Shown here piece by piece: positions 1-7,820 of a DNA stretch of 29,996 bases (positions are counted from its first letter, which is position 1; each line of letters opens with the position of its first letter). The notes below the pieces were generated by a model. The model made no database searches and was not told the DNA's origin. It saw nothing but the letters and a program-made list of their open reading frames with translations. This DNA is from a virus, in the IMG/VR virus record IMGVR_UViG_3300047551_000534, positions 1 through 29,996 of that record. One strand, given 5' to 3'. The translations under genes were made by a program, and so were the position numbers.

Positions 1-342
1 ACCCCCGCCATAAGCAGTGATCGTTGAAAAAGGAGACGCTCCTGTAATGGTTGTATTACCACCTTTCCCACCCTTGTTTGGATTAGATGTAGCACCAGCG
101 CCGCCATTTCCAATCGTAATAGCGTAATCGCCTGCGCTTACCGCAGCTGTACCAGTAACAAATCCTCCAGCACCACCGCCACCTCCTCTATCTCTACCAC
201 CTCCACCGCCAGCGCCGACAACAAGGTAATCAACACTCGTCACCCCAGTAGGGCAAGTCCACGTTGAGGTTGCTGTGAAGGTTTGGATGATGGTGAACTT
301 CTTAGCAGCACCACCAAGCAATAAATTTAAGATACCAGTCAT
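1..342 (-). CDS. Glycine-rich tail protein, N-terminal part (truncated by window edge)
   Basis: Reading leftward from an ATG at 342, an open frame of 114 codons runs off the window at base 1. A good ribosome-binding site (AAGGAG) lies 5 nt before the start. The product begins MTGILNLLLGGAAKKF, continues with a segment of the type FTATSTWTCPTGVTSVDYLVVGAG, and then becomes very rich in glycine with runs of five Gly. This pattern (a short beta-type segment with a Trp/Cys-Pro turn followed by glycine-rich sequence) is common in phage tail fibre tips and receptor-binding appendages. It lies directly downstream of the tail fibre and a small tail-associated gene in the same leftward operon, which fits a tail tip or fibre-associated role. 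The C-terminus is missing, so full length and domain content are unknown. Confidence 0.7.
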   Translation of the reverse strand, partial: MTGILNLLLGGAAKKFTIIQTFTATSTWTCPTGVTSVDYLVVGAGGGGGRDRGGGGGAGGFVTGTAAVSAGDYAITIGNGGAGATSNPNKGGKGGNTTITGASPFSTITAYGGG

Positions 343-351
343 GACAACTCC

Positions 352-798
352 TTAGGTTAACCCAGTACCAGAAATCAACCAAGTTGTTGATGTTAGTTTT
401 ATCGCTGTTGCCATACCATATTGAGCTAGTGATCTAGATCCTGTTGTACCAGTACCAGCAAGATACAACGTGTCTGTTGTAATCGCAATGGTAACAACTT
501 GGGATGTCATATTGATGAATGTTAACACAGTTCCTACATCGTATGCAACAGAACTATTCGCAGGAATTGTAAAAGTTCTTGCGTTAGCGTCTGTTGATGG
601 GTGTAGAATAGCTTTACCTGAATCCGTATCAACTAATGTATACGCTGCTGATTGAGAATTAATAGGTACATTAAGATAACCTAAAGTAACACTATCTGTA
701 GACGGTAATGTTTGTGTAAAACTACTATTACTGTTAGCAGATTGAAGTGTTGTTGTACCTGAGCCACTTGCGTGACCTTGAAGTTTTATTGCGGACAT
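352..798 (-). CDS. Small tail-associated structural protein (148 aa), unassigned
   Basis: A 148-residue acidic, Ser/Thr/Ala-rich protein with no Cys and an alternating hydrophobic pattern, as in beta-sandwich virion proteins. It begins MSAIKLQGHASGSGTTTL and ends with a WLISGTGLT segment. Such domains (a short SAIKLQG-like opening, a central region with TFTIPANSSVAYDVGT, and a W-I-S-G-x-G ending) often occur in or beside phage tail fibre and decoration proteins. It sits between the collagen-like fibre gene (9 bases upstream) and the glycine-rich tail gene (9 bases downstream), each with its own AAGGAG-type ribosome-binding site, so co-translation in the late operon is likely. No enzymatic motif is seen; a fibre accessory or capsid decoration role is inference from context. 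Confidence 0.7.
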   Translation of the reverse strand: MSAIKLQGHASGSGTTTLQSANSNSSFTQTLPSTDSVTLGYLNVPINSQSAAYTLVDTDSGKAILHPSTDANARTFTIPANSSVAYDVGTVLTFINMTSQVVTIAITTDTLYLAGTGTTGSRSLAQYGMATAIKLTSTTWLISGTGLT

Positions 799-807
799 TA
801 TAGCTCC

Positions 808-3318
808 TTAAGCTAAAACCATCCATCTCTGACCTGTTCCAACGGTAACAGAGACTCCAGTATTAATAGTTACAGGACCAACGCTAAGTCCATTCTTAGC
901 AGAGGTTACGGTATAGTTAGATGATATGGTTTGATCATTCTCTAGGATCGTTGAAGATCCGCCACCACCTCCCGTGGAAGAAATAGTGATAGCACCATCA
1001 CCGTTAGTGATTGTGATGTTAGAGCCTTCGGTAAGAACTGCTTTAGTTAAACTACCAGAAGCATTACCAATCAGTAGTTGACCATTAGTGTATGATGTTT
1101 GTCCAGTACCGCCATTAGCAACTGCTACTGTACCAGTGACGTTAGCTGCGTTACCTGTGATGTTTCCTGAGACAATAGAACCACTAATGGATGTTAACCA
1201 AGCAGGGTTGCTATAACTACCACCAGTACTTACACCATCAGTGATGCCGTAACCACTCAGTGTAGTTGGTGTTGAGCTAATCTTTGACCAAGCTAACGAA
1301 GTAATCCATGACGGATTAGCATAAGAGCCTGTCGTATAAACACCGTTGGTTACTGTGCCTGCATTACCTGTGATGCTGATACCCCAAGTACCTGTTACAG
1401 ACGCTGGTGCAATATTCTTCCAATAAGGTCCAGTTGAATCATACTGCAGGATATCGTTGTTCGCTACAGAAGTAATCTTAACGTTATGTAGTTCGTCAAG
1501 TTCCCATCCGTTGTTAATGTTTACAAACAACTCACCGCTACTAGCATTGACTTTAACAACCCAACCAAGAAACACAGTATGTGCTGGTGCTGATGGTCTT
1601 GTAGCAGTAAATTGACCTGCTGTTTGTGATAAGTAAACATCATCACCTGCAGTGAATGCACTGGTATCAATACCACGAACAACACCAAAGGTTGCTACAA
1701 AGCCTTCTGCACCGTTAGTAATGTCTTCAGCAGCAATACCTAGCGTAGGTGCTGACAATGCTTCAGTATCTGCATCAGCTAATACAATACTAGGTCTTTG
1801 TCCTTGAGCACCTGCAACAGCAACAACAGAACCTTTAGTAATGGTTGCTCCAGACCCATTATAAGACAGTACTACGTTTTCTTGTCCGATATTAAGATCA
1901 AGGTTGTTACCTTTAAGTCTTGTAACCAGAGAACCATCACCACTGTCATACCAAACCCTACCAACAGCTCCAGTGACAGTTGCTGCTGTATCAAACTGAA
2001 TGTAATCAGGAGAGCTAATACCACCTGTAATACTGTCTAAACTAGTGATGTTTGTGTTAGCACCTGAGTTAGCAGCACCTAATGTATTGTAACTGATCGT
2101 ACGTGCTACTGAACCATCAAAGTCTGTTCCTGAAGCAGCTCCAGAGCCACTATTGTTAAACGTAACAGCATTCGTTGTTGTACCACCACCGCCTGCAGCA
2201 ACAGTATCCCAACCAAAAGAAGACCCTGACCACTTCAGATACGTATTGGATGTGGTGGGTGCATCAATAAAGCCTGTGGTGTTTGCACTAGTCTGATACA
2301 GAACTTTATTAGCATCACCGCCAGCAATGTTTGTTGCTGATCCTGCTTTACCGCTAATGTCACCTGTAATCTTAGAACCAGCTAATGATGTAATCCATGA
2401 AGGATTGCTATAGCTACCGCCTGTGCTAACTGCATCAGTGATGCCATAACCACTGATGGTGGTTGGTGTTGATGTTATCTTACTCCAAGCTAGTGCTGTA
2501 ATCCATGAAGGATTGCTGTAGCTTCCTGTTGTATAAACACCATTAGTTACTGTACCAGCATTACCTAGAATATCAATATTCCAAGTACCTGTGGCGTTTG
2601 TACCTGTGATGCTAGGAGCACCAAGCGTGTTATAGCTGATTGTACGTGCTACAGAGCCATTAAAGGTTGTACCTGATGCAGCACCTGTACCACCATTGTT
2701 AAAGGTTACAGCATAGGTTGTTGTACCACCACCGCCTCCACCGCCACCAGCAATCCATGACAGATTACCTTCACCGTCTGTGGAGAGAACCTCACCACCA
2801 TGTCCTGTTTGATCTGGTAACAGCTCTGTGATGCTCATCTGTCCTTGTTTGAACATTTGAATAACAGCATCACTAGCAACTCTATTAACGTAACCAGCAT
2901 CAATCTGCTGTCCGTTAGATAACTCTACAACCAGTTTATCATCAAAGTCAATGTATACGTTGGTTACACTGATACCATCCGAACCATCGACACCATCTTT
3001 GCCATCTCTACCGTCAACACCAGGACGACCATCTACACCGTCTCTACCATCCTTACCATCTTTACCGTTAAGACCATCTTTACCATCTCTACCAGGATCT
3101 CCCTTCTTTGTAGAAAGATCTTTTATCTCATTGTATTTCTGTATAAGTCGATCTTCAATCTGTTTAAAGGACTGTACGATGTAGTCAGATTTAGTCTTTG
3201 ATACCTCCAAGTCTTGTTTCTGTTTTTCTTCACGAAGACCAGCAATCAACTCTTTTAGTAAAAGTTTCTTATCTCGTGAAGAAGCCTGCATTACTGCATC
3301 AATAAGTTCTTTAGCCAT
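808..3318 (-). CDS. Tail fibre with collagen-like Gly-x-y segment and duplicated modules (836 aa)
   Basis: Large late-operon protein. Residues 1-70 are charged and helical, probably a trimeric coiled coil or attachment region. Residues about 73-115 are a collagen-like stretch of Gly-Asp/Gly-Lys triplets (GDPGRDGKDG and similar). After a Gly8 run near 190, the rest is repetitive: a module containing WSKI.STPTT.SGYGITD occurs twice, and a module with AVTFNN.G.GAASGT and SVARTISYNTLGA occurs twice, both also visible as DNA repeats. A central domain (about 470-620) has an IDTSAFTAGDDVYLSQTAGQ-like beta segment seen in other phage fibres. The start overlaps the portal stop by 8 bases, so translation is probably coupled. 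Collagen-like trimeric stalks are well known in phage fibres; receptor-binding function is inferred from architecture and position. Confidence 0.85.
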   Translation of the reverse strand: MAKELIDAVMQASSRDKKLLLKELIAGLREEKQKQDLEVSKTKSDYIVQSFKQIEDRLIQKYNEIKDLSTKKGDPGRDGKDGLNGKDGKDGRDGVDGRPGVDGRDGKDGVDGSDGISVTNVYIDFDDKLVVELSNGQQIDAGYVNRVASDAVIQMFKQGQMSITELLPDQTGHGGEVLSTDGEGNLSWIAGGGGGGGGTTTYAVTFNNGGTGAASGTTFNGSVARTISYNTLGAPSITGTNATGTWNIDILGNAGTVTNGVYTTGSYSNPSWITALAWSKITSTPTTISGYGITDAVSTGGSYSNPSWITSLAGSKITGDISGKAGSATNIAGGDANKVLYQTSANTTGFIDAPTTSNTYLKWSGSSFGWDTVAAGGGGTTTNAVTFNNSGSGAASGTDFDGSVARTISYNTLGAANSGANTNITSLDSITGGISSPDYIQFDTAATVTGAVGRVWYDSGDGSLVTRLKGNNLDLNIGQENVVLSYNGSGATITKGSVVAVAGAQGQRPSIVLADADTEALSAPTLGIAAEDITNGAEGFVATFGVVRGIDTSAFTAGDDVYLSQTAGQFTATRPSAPAHTVFLGWVVKVNASSGELFVNINNGWELDELHNVKITSVANNDILQYDSTGPYWKNIAPASVTGTWGISITGNAGTVTNGVYTTGSYANPSWITSLAWSKISSTPTTLSGYGITDGVSTGGSYSNPAWLTSISGSIVSGNITGNAANVTGTVAVANGGTGQTSYTNGQLLIGNASGSLTKAVLTEGSNITITNGDGAITISSTGGGGGSSTILENDQTISSNYTVTSAKNGLSVGPVTINTGVSVTVGTGQRWMVLA

Positions 3319-5311
3319 TGTTGGTCAACTTATCAAGTAGTTCGTTAAGCATGTCTTCATCGCCAGGAAGTACTCCTGCTTTGCTCATTTGCATTTCTAC
3401 GATCTTTGTGTTGTTTGCTAGATCAGCTTCTTTAAGCATCAGCTCAGCAATCTTTACACGACGATCAAACTCAACCTGAGCAGCATCAGCTTGTTGTGGT
3501 AAGTTTTTAGAGACTGCTGCCATTATTTTAGCACGAGTCTCTTCAGGAAGCAACTGTGTCTCTATAGCAGTCTTCTGAGCCTCTGCAGCGTCCCTAGCAG
3601 CCTTTGCTTGCTTTTCTCGGACAGAAGCCTCAGCATCCGCTAATTGAAGCTGTGCAGCCTGCTGTTGTAGCTGTTGCTGTTGTGGATCAGGTTGGGTCAT
3701 CTGAGCTAACTGAGCAAGTAAAGATTCCTTGTTAGGTAGCGAAGAAGTCTCAATAACACCCTGCAGTAGCAGCGGTACAATAGGACTATTCGGACCAAGC
3801 GTAGACAACAAAGCAAGAATCTGTGCTTGTTCGAACTCTCTAGCGATCATTCCCATTGTACCTGTAGCAATAAAGTCAAAGTCTTGTACAGGATATCGCT
3901 GTGGTGCAAACTGCATATACCTCCATGCAGCTTTTTGTACGAAAGGAATCAAGAAATCTTCTTGGAAGTTAACTAACGATCTCTTATTCTTCTTAATCAG
4001 TCCAGATACTGCCATTGCAAGTCCTGCAGTGGCTGCTTCACCACCAGAAACCTGTGCAGGAAGGTTTGCAGTGTCTAAAGTACCTGTAGCCTGCAGCATC
4101 ATACGCTCAAATACCTGAGCAGACTGTAGATTTGCAGGATCTGTGTTACCAAACTTAAAAGGAGCTAAGATTTCATTAGGATTACCATTTGTTAGGATGG
4201 TTTTTCCTGGTCTAATCTCAAATTTAGCACCTCTAGGAAGCCTTGTAGCGTCTACAGCCATCATAGGAGCTGTTGTAAGCCCTAAAGAGTCTACATGACT
4301 CCTAATTTGAGCATCAACAGCCTTTTGCATGTTGTATGCTTTCTCTGCTGTACCTCTTCCCCAGAACCTACCAGGGATAGTGTCTGCCTGATAAGCCACA
4401 ATAGGACGATCTTGCATCATAAACGGGTTTTCTTCAGCCTTTAGAAGAGCTTCTCCGTTAGCAATAACTACTAAAGCTTCTACCATATCGGAGTACAGTT
4501 CATCATTCTCGTACTCCATGTCATCAGGATTGTCTAAAAGCTTACGAGGTACAAGACCATAGTACCTTAAGAGTAAAATTTTATCATTCTGGTAGTAAGT
4601 TAAGTCCTGATCAGGCTCTAAATCCGTATCTACAGCAGCATCGCCTAAGGCAACTGCTTTGTAAACACCGTCTTCCATACCACGAACAACAACATGACGA
4701 CCTACATACTCTTCAATAGCACATCCCATTGCATCTTCAATGGTTGTTGCGTTAGGGTCAATAAGGAAGTTCTTAGGATTGATGGGTTTTAGCTGTACAG
4801 CGATACGATTATTAGCCTGTACACCAATCATAGACAATCCAGGATTCGCTGAAGGCTGTGTAGCTGGTGCTAATTCTTTCTTTTGCTTAACAATCAGTTC
4901 ACCGATACCTGTACCGTAGATCTCAGCTAAGGTCATTGCATTGCCAATAGCCTTTCTGATCTTGTCCTTTTTAAAGTCTTCGGACAATCTGGTACGGAGT
5001 ACCTCAATATCTTGTTTGTTTTGGTCTGCTATGTCATCACTGATATCAAAGAACTGTCCTTTAGCGAACACTGCTTCTTCAAGATCAGCTTGTTTGTTAT
5101 CTACAGCTTGTTGCAGTGCTGGAGAAATAATCTTTGAACGCTCTGACTGCCTGGTTTTATCTTCATCAGCCCAGATTCCTCGCCAAAGACGCTCGTATTC
5201 CTCCCATCTAGGAAGGAAATTCTCATCCCTATAATTTCTCCAATCATTGCACCTATCCATCACAAATGCTACAAGAGCATTCTGAGGGGTGATTTCTGAT
5301 TCAAATTTCAT
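3311..5311 (-). CDS. Portal (head-tail connector) protein (666 aa)
   Basis: A 666-residue protein encoded 11 bases after the large terminase, the usual place for a portal. The N-terminal part has the pattern of podovirus portals: a helical start (RCNDWRNYRDENFLPRWEEYERLW), then a segment on binding to a stable core with SKIISPALQQAVDNKQADLEE. A mid-region WGRGTAEKAYNMQKAVDAQ helix and a GLTTAPMMAVDA segment follow the connector family. The C-terminal about 130 residues are Gln/Ala/Glu/Lys-rich and predicted coiled coil, like the barrel extension of P22-type portals. It would form the dodecameric DNA channel at one capsid vertex and the docking site for terminase. The start is preceded by AGGAT. 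The assignment rests on size, order and general pattern rather than a catalytic motif, hence good but not complete certainty. Confidence 0.85.
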   Translation of the reverse strand: MKFESEITPQNALVAFVMDRCNDWRNYRDENFLPRWEEYERLWRGIWADEDKTRQSERSKIISPALQQAVDNKQADLEEAVFAKGQFFDISDDIADQNKQDIEVLRTRLSEDFKKDKIRKAIGNAMTLAEIYGTGIGELIVKQKKELAPATQPSANPGLSMIGVQANNRIAVQLKPINPKNFLIDPNATTIEDAMGCAIEEYVGRHVVVRGMEDGVYKAVALGDAAVDTDLEPDQDLTYYQNDKILLLRYYGLVPRKLLDNPDDMEYENDELYSDMVEALVVIANGEALLKAEENPFMMQDRPIVAYQADTIPGRFWGRGTAEKAYNMQKAVDAQIRSHVDSLGLTTAPMMAVDATRLPRGAKFEIRPGKTILTNGNPNEILAPFKFGNTDPANLQSAQVFERMMLQATGTLDTANLPAQVSGGEAATAGLAMAVSGLIKKNKRSLVNFQEDFLIPFVQKAAWRYMQFAPQRYPVQDFDFIATGTMGMIAREFEQAQILALLSTLGPNSPIVPLLLQGVIETSSLPNKESLLAQLAQMTQPDPQQQQLQQQAAQLQLADAEASVREKQAKAARDAAEAQKTAIETQLLPEETRAKIMAAVSKNLPQQADAAQVEFDRRVKIAELMLKEADLANNTKIVEMQMSKAGVLPGDEDMLNELLDKLTNNG

Positions 5312-5322
5312 GTTTGGTTATC

Positions 5323-6576
5323 CTAATAGCCTGCTACGTGGTCTAAGACTTCAAACTCTTCTTCATCTAAATTCTGATTCCAGTTTGCAGTTTGTATCTG
5401 ATCAATGTAGCTTAACGCATCAATCAAATCATCATGAGTTTTACTGTCAGGGAATTGCATAAGCTGATCAATGAACAGATTATTCCAATCACCTTCGTTT
5501 AAAACAATCCTTCCATGCTCAAAGCGACCCTGTAGTGACCAAACAATCCTATCTGTTTTTTTCTTATTACCATGCGTTAGTTCTTCAATACGAGGATAAA
5601 AACCATTCCTACGCATTAGATCGTGCATATAAGGCATCACTGCATTCTTCAGCGCACCTTTCTCTATACCAACACACGTAACACGGTAATCTTTAGCTGC
5701 TTTGAGAATCCTTACTGCTGTTTCTCGGACATCCCACCTACCGTGTAGAATGTCAGCAACCCACCATCCTCGTGTGTTAACCTTAACAATGGCTATCGCT
5801 GTTTCATCCAGCTTCGTATTCTTCGTCTTATTCGTCTGCGAAGAATCGCTAAAGCCACACAAGTCCACCGCCATAAAGTAGCTACCTTCATCTGGTTCCT
5901 CGTCAGTTACTTTAATCCACTCTTCCTTAAAAATCTCAGACTGTGATGCTTCAAACGAAGCCATAAACTCTTGTCTAAAAGCAAAGCTAGACATCGAACC
6001 TCTAGCAGCTTCAATCTCTGTTGGGTCTAGCAATGGATTATCAAAGCTAGTGAAGTGCCATGACTTGTAATCTTTATCCTTATTGGTAGCACCTAACTTG
6101 TACAACTCATAGAAGTGATTTCTACCCATTGGTGTTCCAATGAACATAGCTCTGCCCTTCTGATCCGCTAAAGCAGGTCTAAGGATTTGTTCGAACACCT
6201 GTGGTTTCATGTCTGCGTACTCATCCATCACTAAGTACTTCAAACTAACACCACGCATAGTCTCTGGTCTATCAGCACCCTTTAGAGATATCATTGCACC
6301 ATTGACTAAGGTAATCTGCATGTTATTCACATGACTACCTTTAATGACTGAATGGCCTAGCTCCAATAGCGTAGTCCACATAATATCTCTAGCTTGTCCC
6401 TGCGTAGGAGCTACATACCAGACATGACCCTTCTCAGTCTGTAGTCCTTCTATAATCAATGTCCAAGCAGCTAACCTAGATTTACCTGTACGTCTTCCTG
6501 CAGCGATGATCTTAAACCTTGCAGGGTCTTTAAACACCTCTTGTTGCCATGGAAGAAGCTTAACTTGTAGATCCAT
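5323..6576 (-). CDS. terL: Terminase large subunit (packaging ATPase-nuclease)
   Basis: DNA-packaging motor, 417 aa. The ATPase half shows Walker A GRRTGKS at 27-33, Walker B YLVMDE at 114-119 with catalytic Glu119, and the coupling motif GTPMG at 147-151. The RNase H-like nuclease half shows the first acidic residue in MAVDL (Asp238), the second in GIEKGA (Glu305), and the closing HDDLIDALSY motif at 381-390. All key residues are present, so it should be active. It overlaps the preceding small-terminase candidate by 17 bases and precedes the portal by 11, a standard packaging cassette. It acts at the procapsid portal, translocating and cutting concatemeric DNA. The length is a little short but normal for podovirus TerL. 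Confidence 0.95.
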   Translation of the reverse strand: MDLQVKLLPWQQEVFKDPARFKIIAAGRRTGKSRLAAWTLIIEGLQTEKGHVWYVAPTQGQARDIMWTTLLELGHSVIKGSHVNNMQITLVNGAMISLKGADRPETMRGVSLKYLVMDEYADMKPQVFEQILRPALADQKGRAMFIGTPMGRNHFYELYKLGATNKDKDYKSWHFTSFDNPLLDPTEIEAARGSMSSFAFRQEFMASFEASQSEIFKEEWIKVTDEEPDEGSYFMAVDLCGFSDSSQTNKTKNTKLDETAIAIVKVNTRGWWVADILHGRWDVRETAVRILKAAKDYRVTCVGIEKGALKNAVMPYMHDLMRRNGFYPRIEELTHGNKKKTDRIVWSLQGRFEHGRIVLNEGDWNNLFIDQLMQFPDSKTHDDLIDALSYIDQIQTANWNQNLDEEEFEVLDHVAGY

Positions 6577-7057
6577 CTTCTTCCTCGTAATCGATCAACG
6601 TAGTCTCTACATCGACTGGTTCATGCTGAATCATCTCCACTGGAGACTCTTGTTGTACACCAGTGATGTTGATGGTGATTGCTTTAGCACCTGATGATTG
6701 TCCTTTATCCTCAAAATAAGATACTGGAAGCATCCGATCCATACACATCTTTAGTGCTGCAATCTGATCCTTATCATTATCATCTAATGCTTTATGTACT
6801 ATCTTTCTGATAATCGCATTCGAATGCGTTAACAGCAGCGAAGCAGTGAACTCTTTAATCCTTGCTGCTTCTCCTGGTGGTCTTCCTCTTTTCTCTCTTT
6901 TTATATACTTTTGTACTTCTTCCTTCTTAGGACGACCTCTAGATCTCTTCTTTTTTGTCGGCACACTCTTTTCTTCATTGACTGCCAAGACATCCTGGCT
7001 GACTGATGAAGGTAGCGAACAATCCTCATTAGGAGAAGTAATTTTAATTTCTGACAT
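6560..7057 (-). CDS. Probable small terminase subunit with two AT-hook-like motifs (165 aa)
   Basis: First gene of the leftward block, immediately upstream of TerL and overlapping it by 17 bases, the usual place of the small terminase that recognises DNA for packaging. Residues 34-64 are very basic and carry two RGRP cores (40-43 and 57-60), the signature of AT-hook minor-groove binding. A helical segment follows (AARIKEFTASLLLTHSNAIIRKIVHKALDDND) and then an acidic tail. A GAGGGA sequence lies 5 nt before the ATG. No classic helix-turn-helix is evident to me. Its 5' end borders the control region with DnaA boxes and a parS-like site, so a second role in binding that region cannot be excluded. 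The small-terminase call is from position and DNA-binding character. Confidence 0.7.
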   Translation of the reverse strand: MSEIKITSPNEDCSLPSSVSQDVLAVNEEKSVPTKKKRSRGRPKKEEVQKYIKREKRGRPPGEAARIKEFTASLLLTHSNAIIRKIVHKALDDNDKDQIAALKMCMDRMLPVSYFEDKGQSSGAKAITINITGVQQESPVEMIQHEPVDVETTLIDYEEEDGSTS

Positions 7058-7157
7058 CAGATCCCTCTATATAGTTTCTCTGCTGAAAGCAGGACTTTAG
7101 GGTGTATATAATTTTATGTATCTCTTCTATGTAGTCAGTATGAAGTCTGTATGTAGT

Positions 7158-7188
7158 ATATAAAATTTAAGTTTTTGTTTATTGTCAG
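7158..7188 (-). promoter_or_regulatory. Weak candidate leftward promoter for the late block
   Basis: On the minus strand CTGACA (7188-7183, one mismatch to the -35 consensus) is followed by very AT-rich sequence with TTTTAT at 17-base spacing or TTATAT at 19-base spacing. It is about 100 bases upstream of the small-terminase start and in the right orientation. The -10 match is poor, so it is only a candidate. Confidence 0.25.
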
Positions 7189-7450
7189 TACATCGTCTGT
7201 TCATCGTTTCTACATAGTAGACTTATTGTAGCATACAAATGATATTGCTGTAAAGACCCTTGACTACTACTGTAGGGTTATTACAACATATCCAGCACAG
7301 ATTGCACAGTCTTTAGAGGCTGTAGCGGGACTCCATTTACATGGTGTCAGAGGCTCCGCAGAGCTTTTCTATTTAAGCTATTGATTCTATTACCTTTTAT
7401 TAGATAGTTTACTTAGGCTTTAGAGACTTCCATTCTTGCTTTTTTTAAGG

Positions 7451-7618
7451 CTAGGTAGCACCACAACATTTACATAACTACCTAGACCCCCTCCCCCTAT
7501 GCTGCACTGCAACATATCCACAGGTTATACAGAGTTATCCACAGGATACAGCATGGTTATCCACAGCTTATCCACAGATATCATAGAGTTATCCACAGGT
7601 TATCCACAGGCTAGGTAG
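7451..7618. repeat. CTAGGTAG motif, three copies around the DnaA array
   Basis: The octamer CTAGGTAG occurs at 7451-7458 and 7611-7618, and its reverse complement CTACCTAG at 7478-7485. The outer copies bracket the DnaA-box array, and the first and second copies form an inverted pair 19 bases apart. Related TACCTAG and CCTAG sequences recur in the 20-base repeats to the right. They may be binding sites for one regulator; no binding protein is identified. Confidence 0.5.
7514..7610 (+). promoter_or_regulatory. Phased array of DnaA boxes (candidate replication origin)
   Basis: Five exact TTATCCACA boxes, the high-affinity DnaA box of many bacteria, lie on the plus strand at 7535-7543, 7557-7565, 7568-7576, 7589-7597 and 7600-7608. 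Their starts are 22, 11, 21 and 11 bases apart, close to whole helical turns, so all face the same side. A near match ATATCCACA (7514) and weaker TTATACAGA (7525) keep the same phase, giving an 11-base iteron-like array over about 95 bases. An AT-rich stretch lies 60-150 bases to the left. Same-strand, phased DnaA boxes beside AT-rich DNA are how bacterial origins and some plasmid and phage origins are built; recruitment of host DnaA is inferred, since no dnaA gene is in the window. Confidence 0.85.
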
Positions 7619-7658
7619 TTTACTGTATATCTGTACAGTCTACGCTGGTGGGTGCATA

Positions 7659-7676
7659 GGCTGCGAAGGCTGCGAA
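7659..7676 (+). repeat. 9-base tandem doublet (GGCTGCGAA x2)
   Basis: Two exact head-to-tail copies of GGCTGCGAA at 7659-7667 and 7668-7676, between the DnaA array and the 20-base repeats. It is short, and its role is unknown. Confidence 0.5.
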
Positions 7677-7688
7677 GGTGTATCAGTG

Positions 7689-7748
7689 TAGCACCCTATA
7701 GAGTAACCTAGCACCCTATAGAGGTACCTAGAACCCTCTAAAGGTACT
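7689..7748. repeat. Three 20-base tandem repeats (iteron-like)
   Basis: Three consecutive 20-base units start at 7689, 7709 and 7729. Units 1 and 2 differ at only two positions (the shared core is TAGCACCCTATAGAG); unit 3 is more diverged (TAGAACCCTCTAAAGG). The period is about two helical turns. On the minus strand each of the first two units contains CTCTATAGGGTG, which resembles the start-site half of T7-type promoters, but the upstream half does not match. They may be origin iterons or operator sites. Confidence 0.65.
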
Positions 7749-7772
7749 TCGAAGGTACTCCAAAGCCTAGTT

Positions 7773-7788
7773 AGTTTCACGTGAAACA
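7773..7788. promoter_or_regulatory. parS-like palindrome (ParB-binding site)
   Basis: A perfect 14-base palindrome GTTTCACGTGAAAC (7774-7787) lies within a 16-base site that matches the broadly conserved bacterial chromosomal parS consensus (TGTTTCACGTGAAACA) at 15 of 16 positions, the first base being A instead of T. A chance match to this exact 14-mer in 30 kb is of order one in ten thousand. ParB of the chromosome-partitioning system loads and spreads from such sites, normally near oriC. No parA or parB is visible here, so any function would use the host protein. It sits about 165 bases from the DnaA array. Confidence 0.75.
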
Positions 7789-7797
7789 ATAGCCTAA

Positions 7798-7819
7798 AGT
7801 GTTGTTCGAATACAACACT
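7798..7819. repeat. 8-base inverted repeat next to the parS-like site
   Basis: AGTGTTGT (7798-7805) and ACAACACT (7812-7819) are perfect inverted copies around the 6-base centre TCGAAT. It could be a hairpin or a dimeric operator; there is no T-run, so it is not a terminator. Confidence 0.55.
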
Positions 7820-7820
7820 A

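Noticed and set aside
2951-3184. Plus-strand open frame rich in Pro-Ser-Leu repeats
   Set aside because: It is the antisense shadow of the collagen-like repeat of the tail fibre; periodic Gly-Asp codons automatically give an open complementary frame.
7353-7366. GCTC/GAGC hairpin followed by four T, resembling a terminator
   Set aside because: The stem is only four base pairs and no rightward gene precedes it.
7689-7740. T7-class phage RNA polymerase promoters on the minus strand (CTATAGGG)
   Set aside because: Only the initiating half resembles T7 promoters, the upstream recognition half does not match, units are only 20 bases apart, and no phage RNA polymerase gene is in the window. Kept as repeats only.
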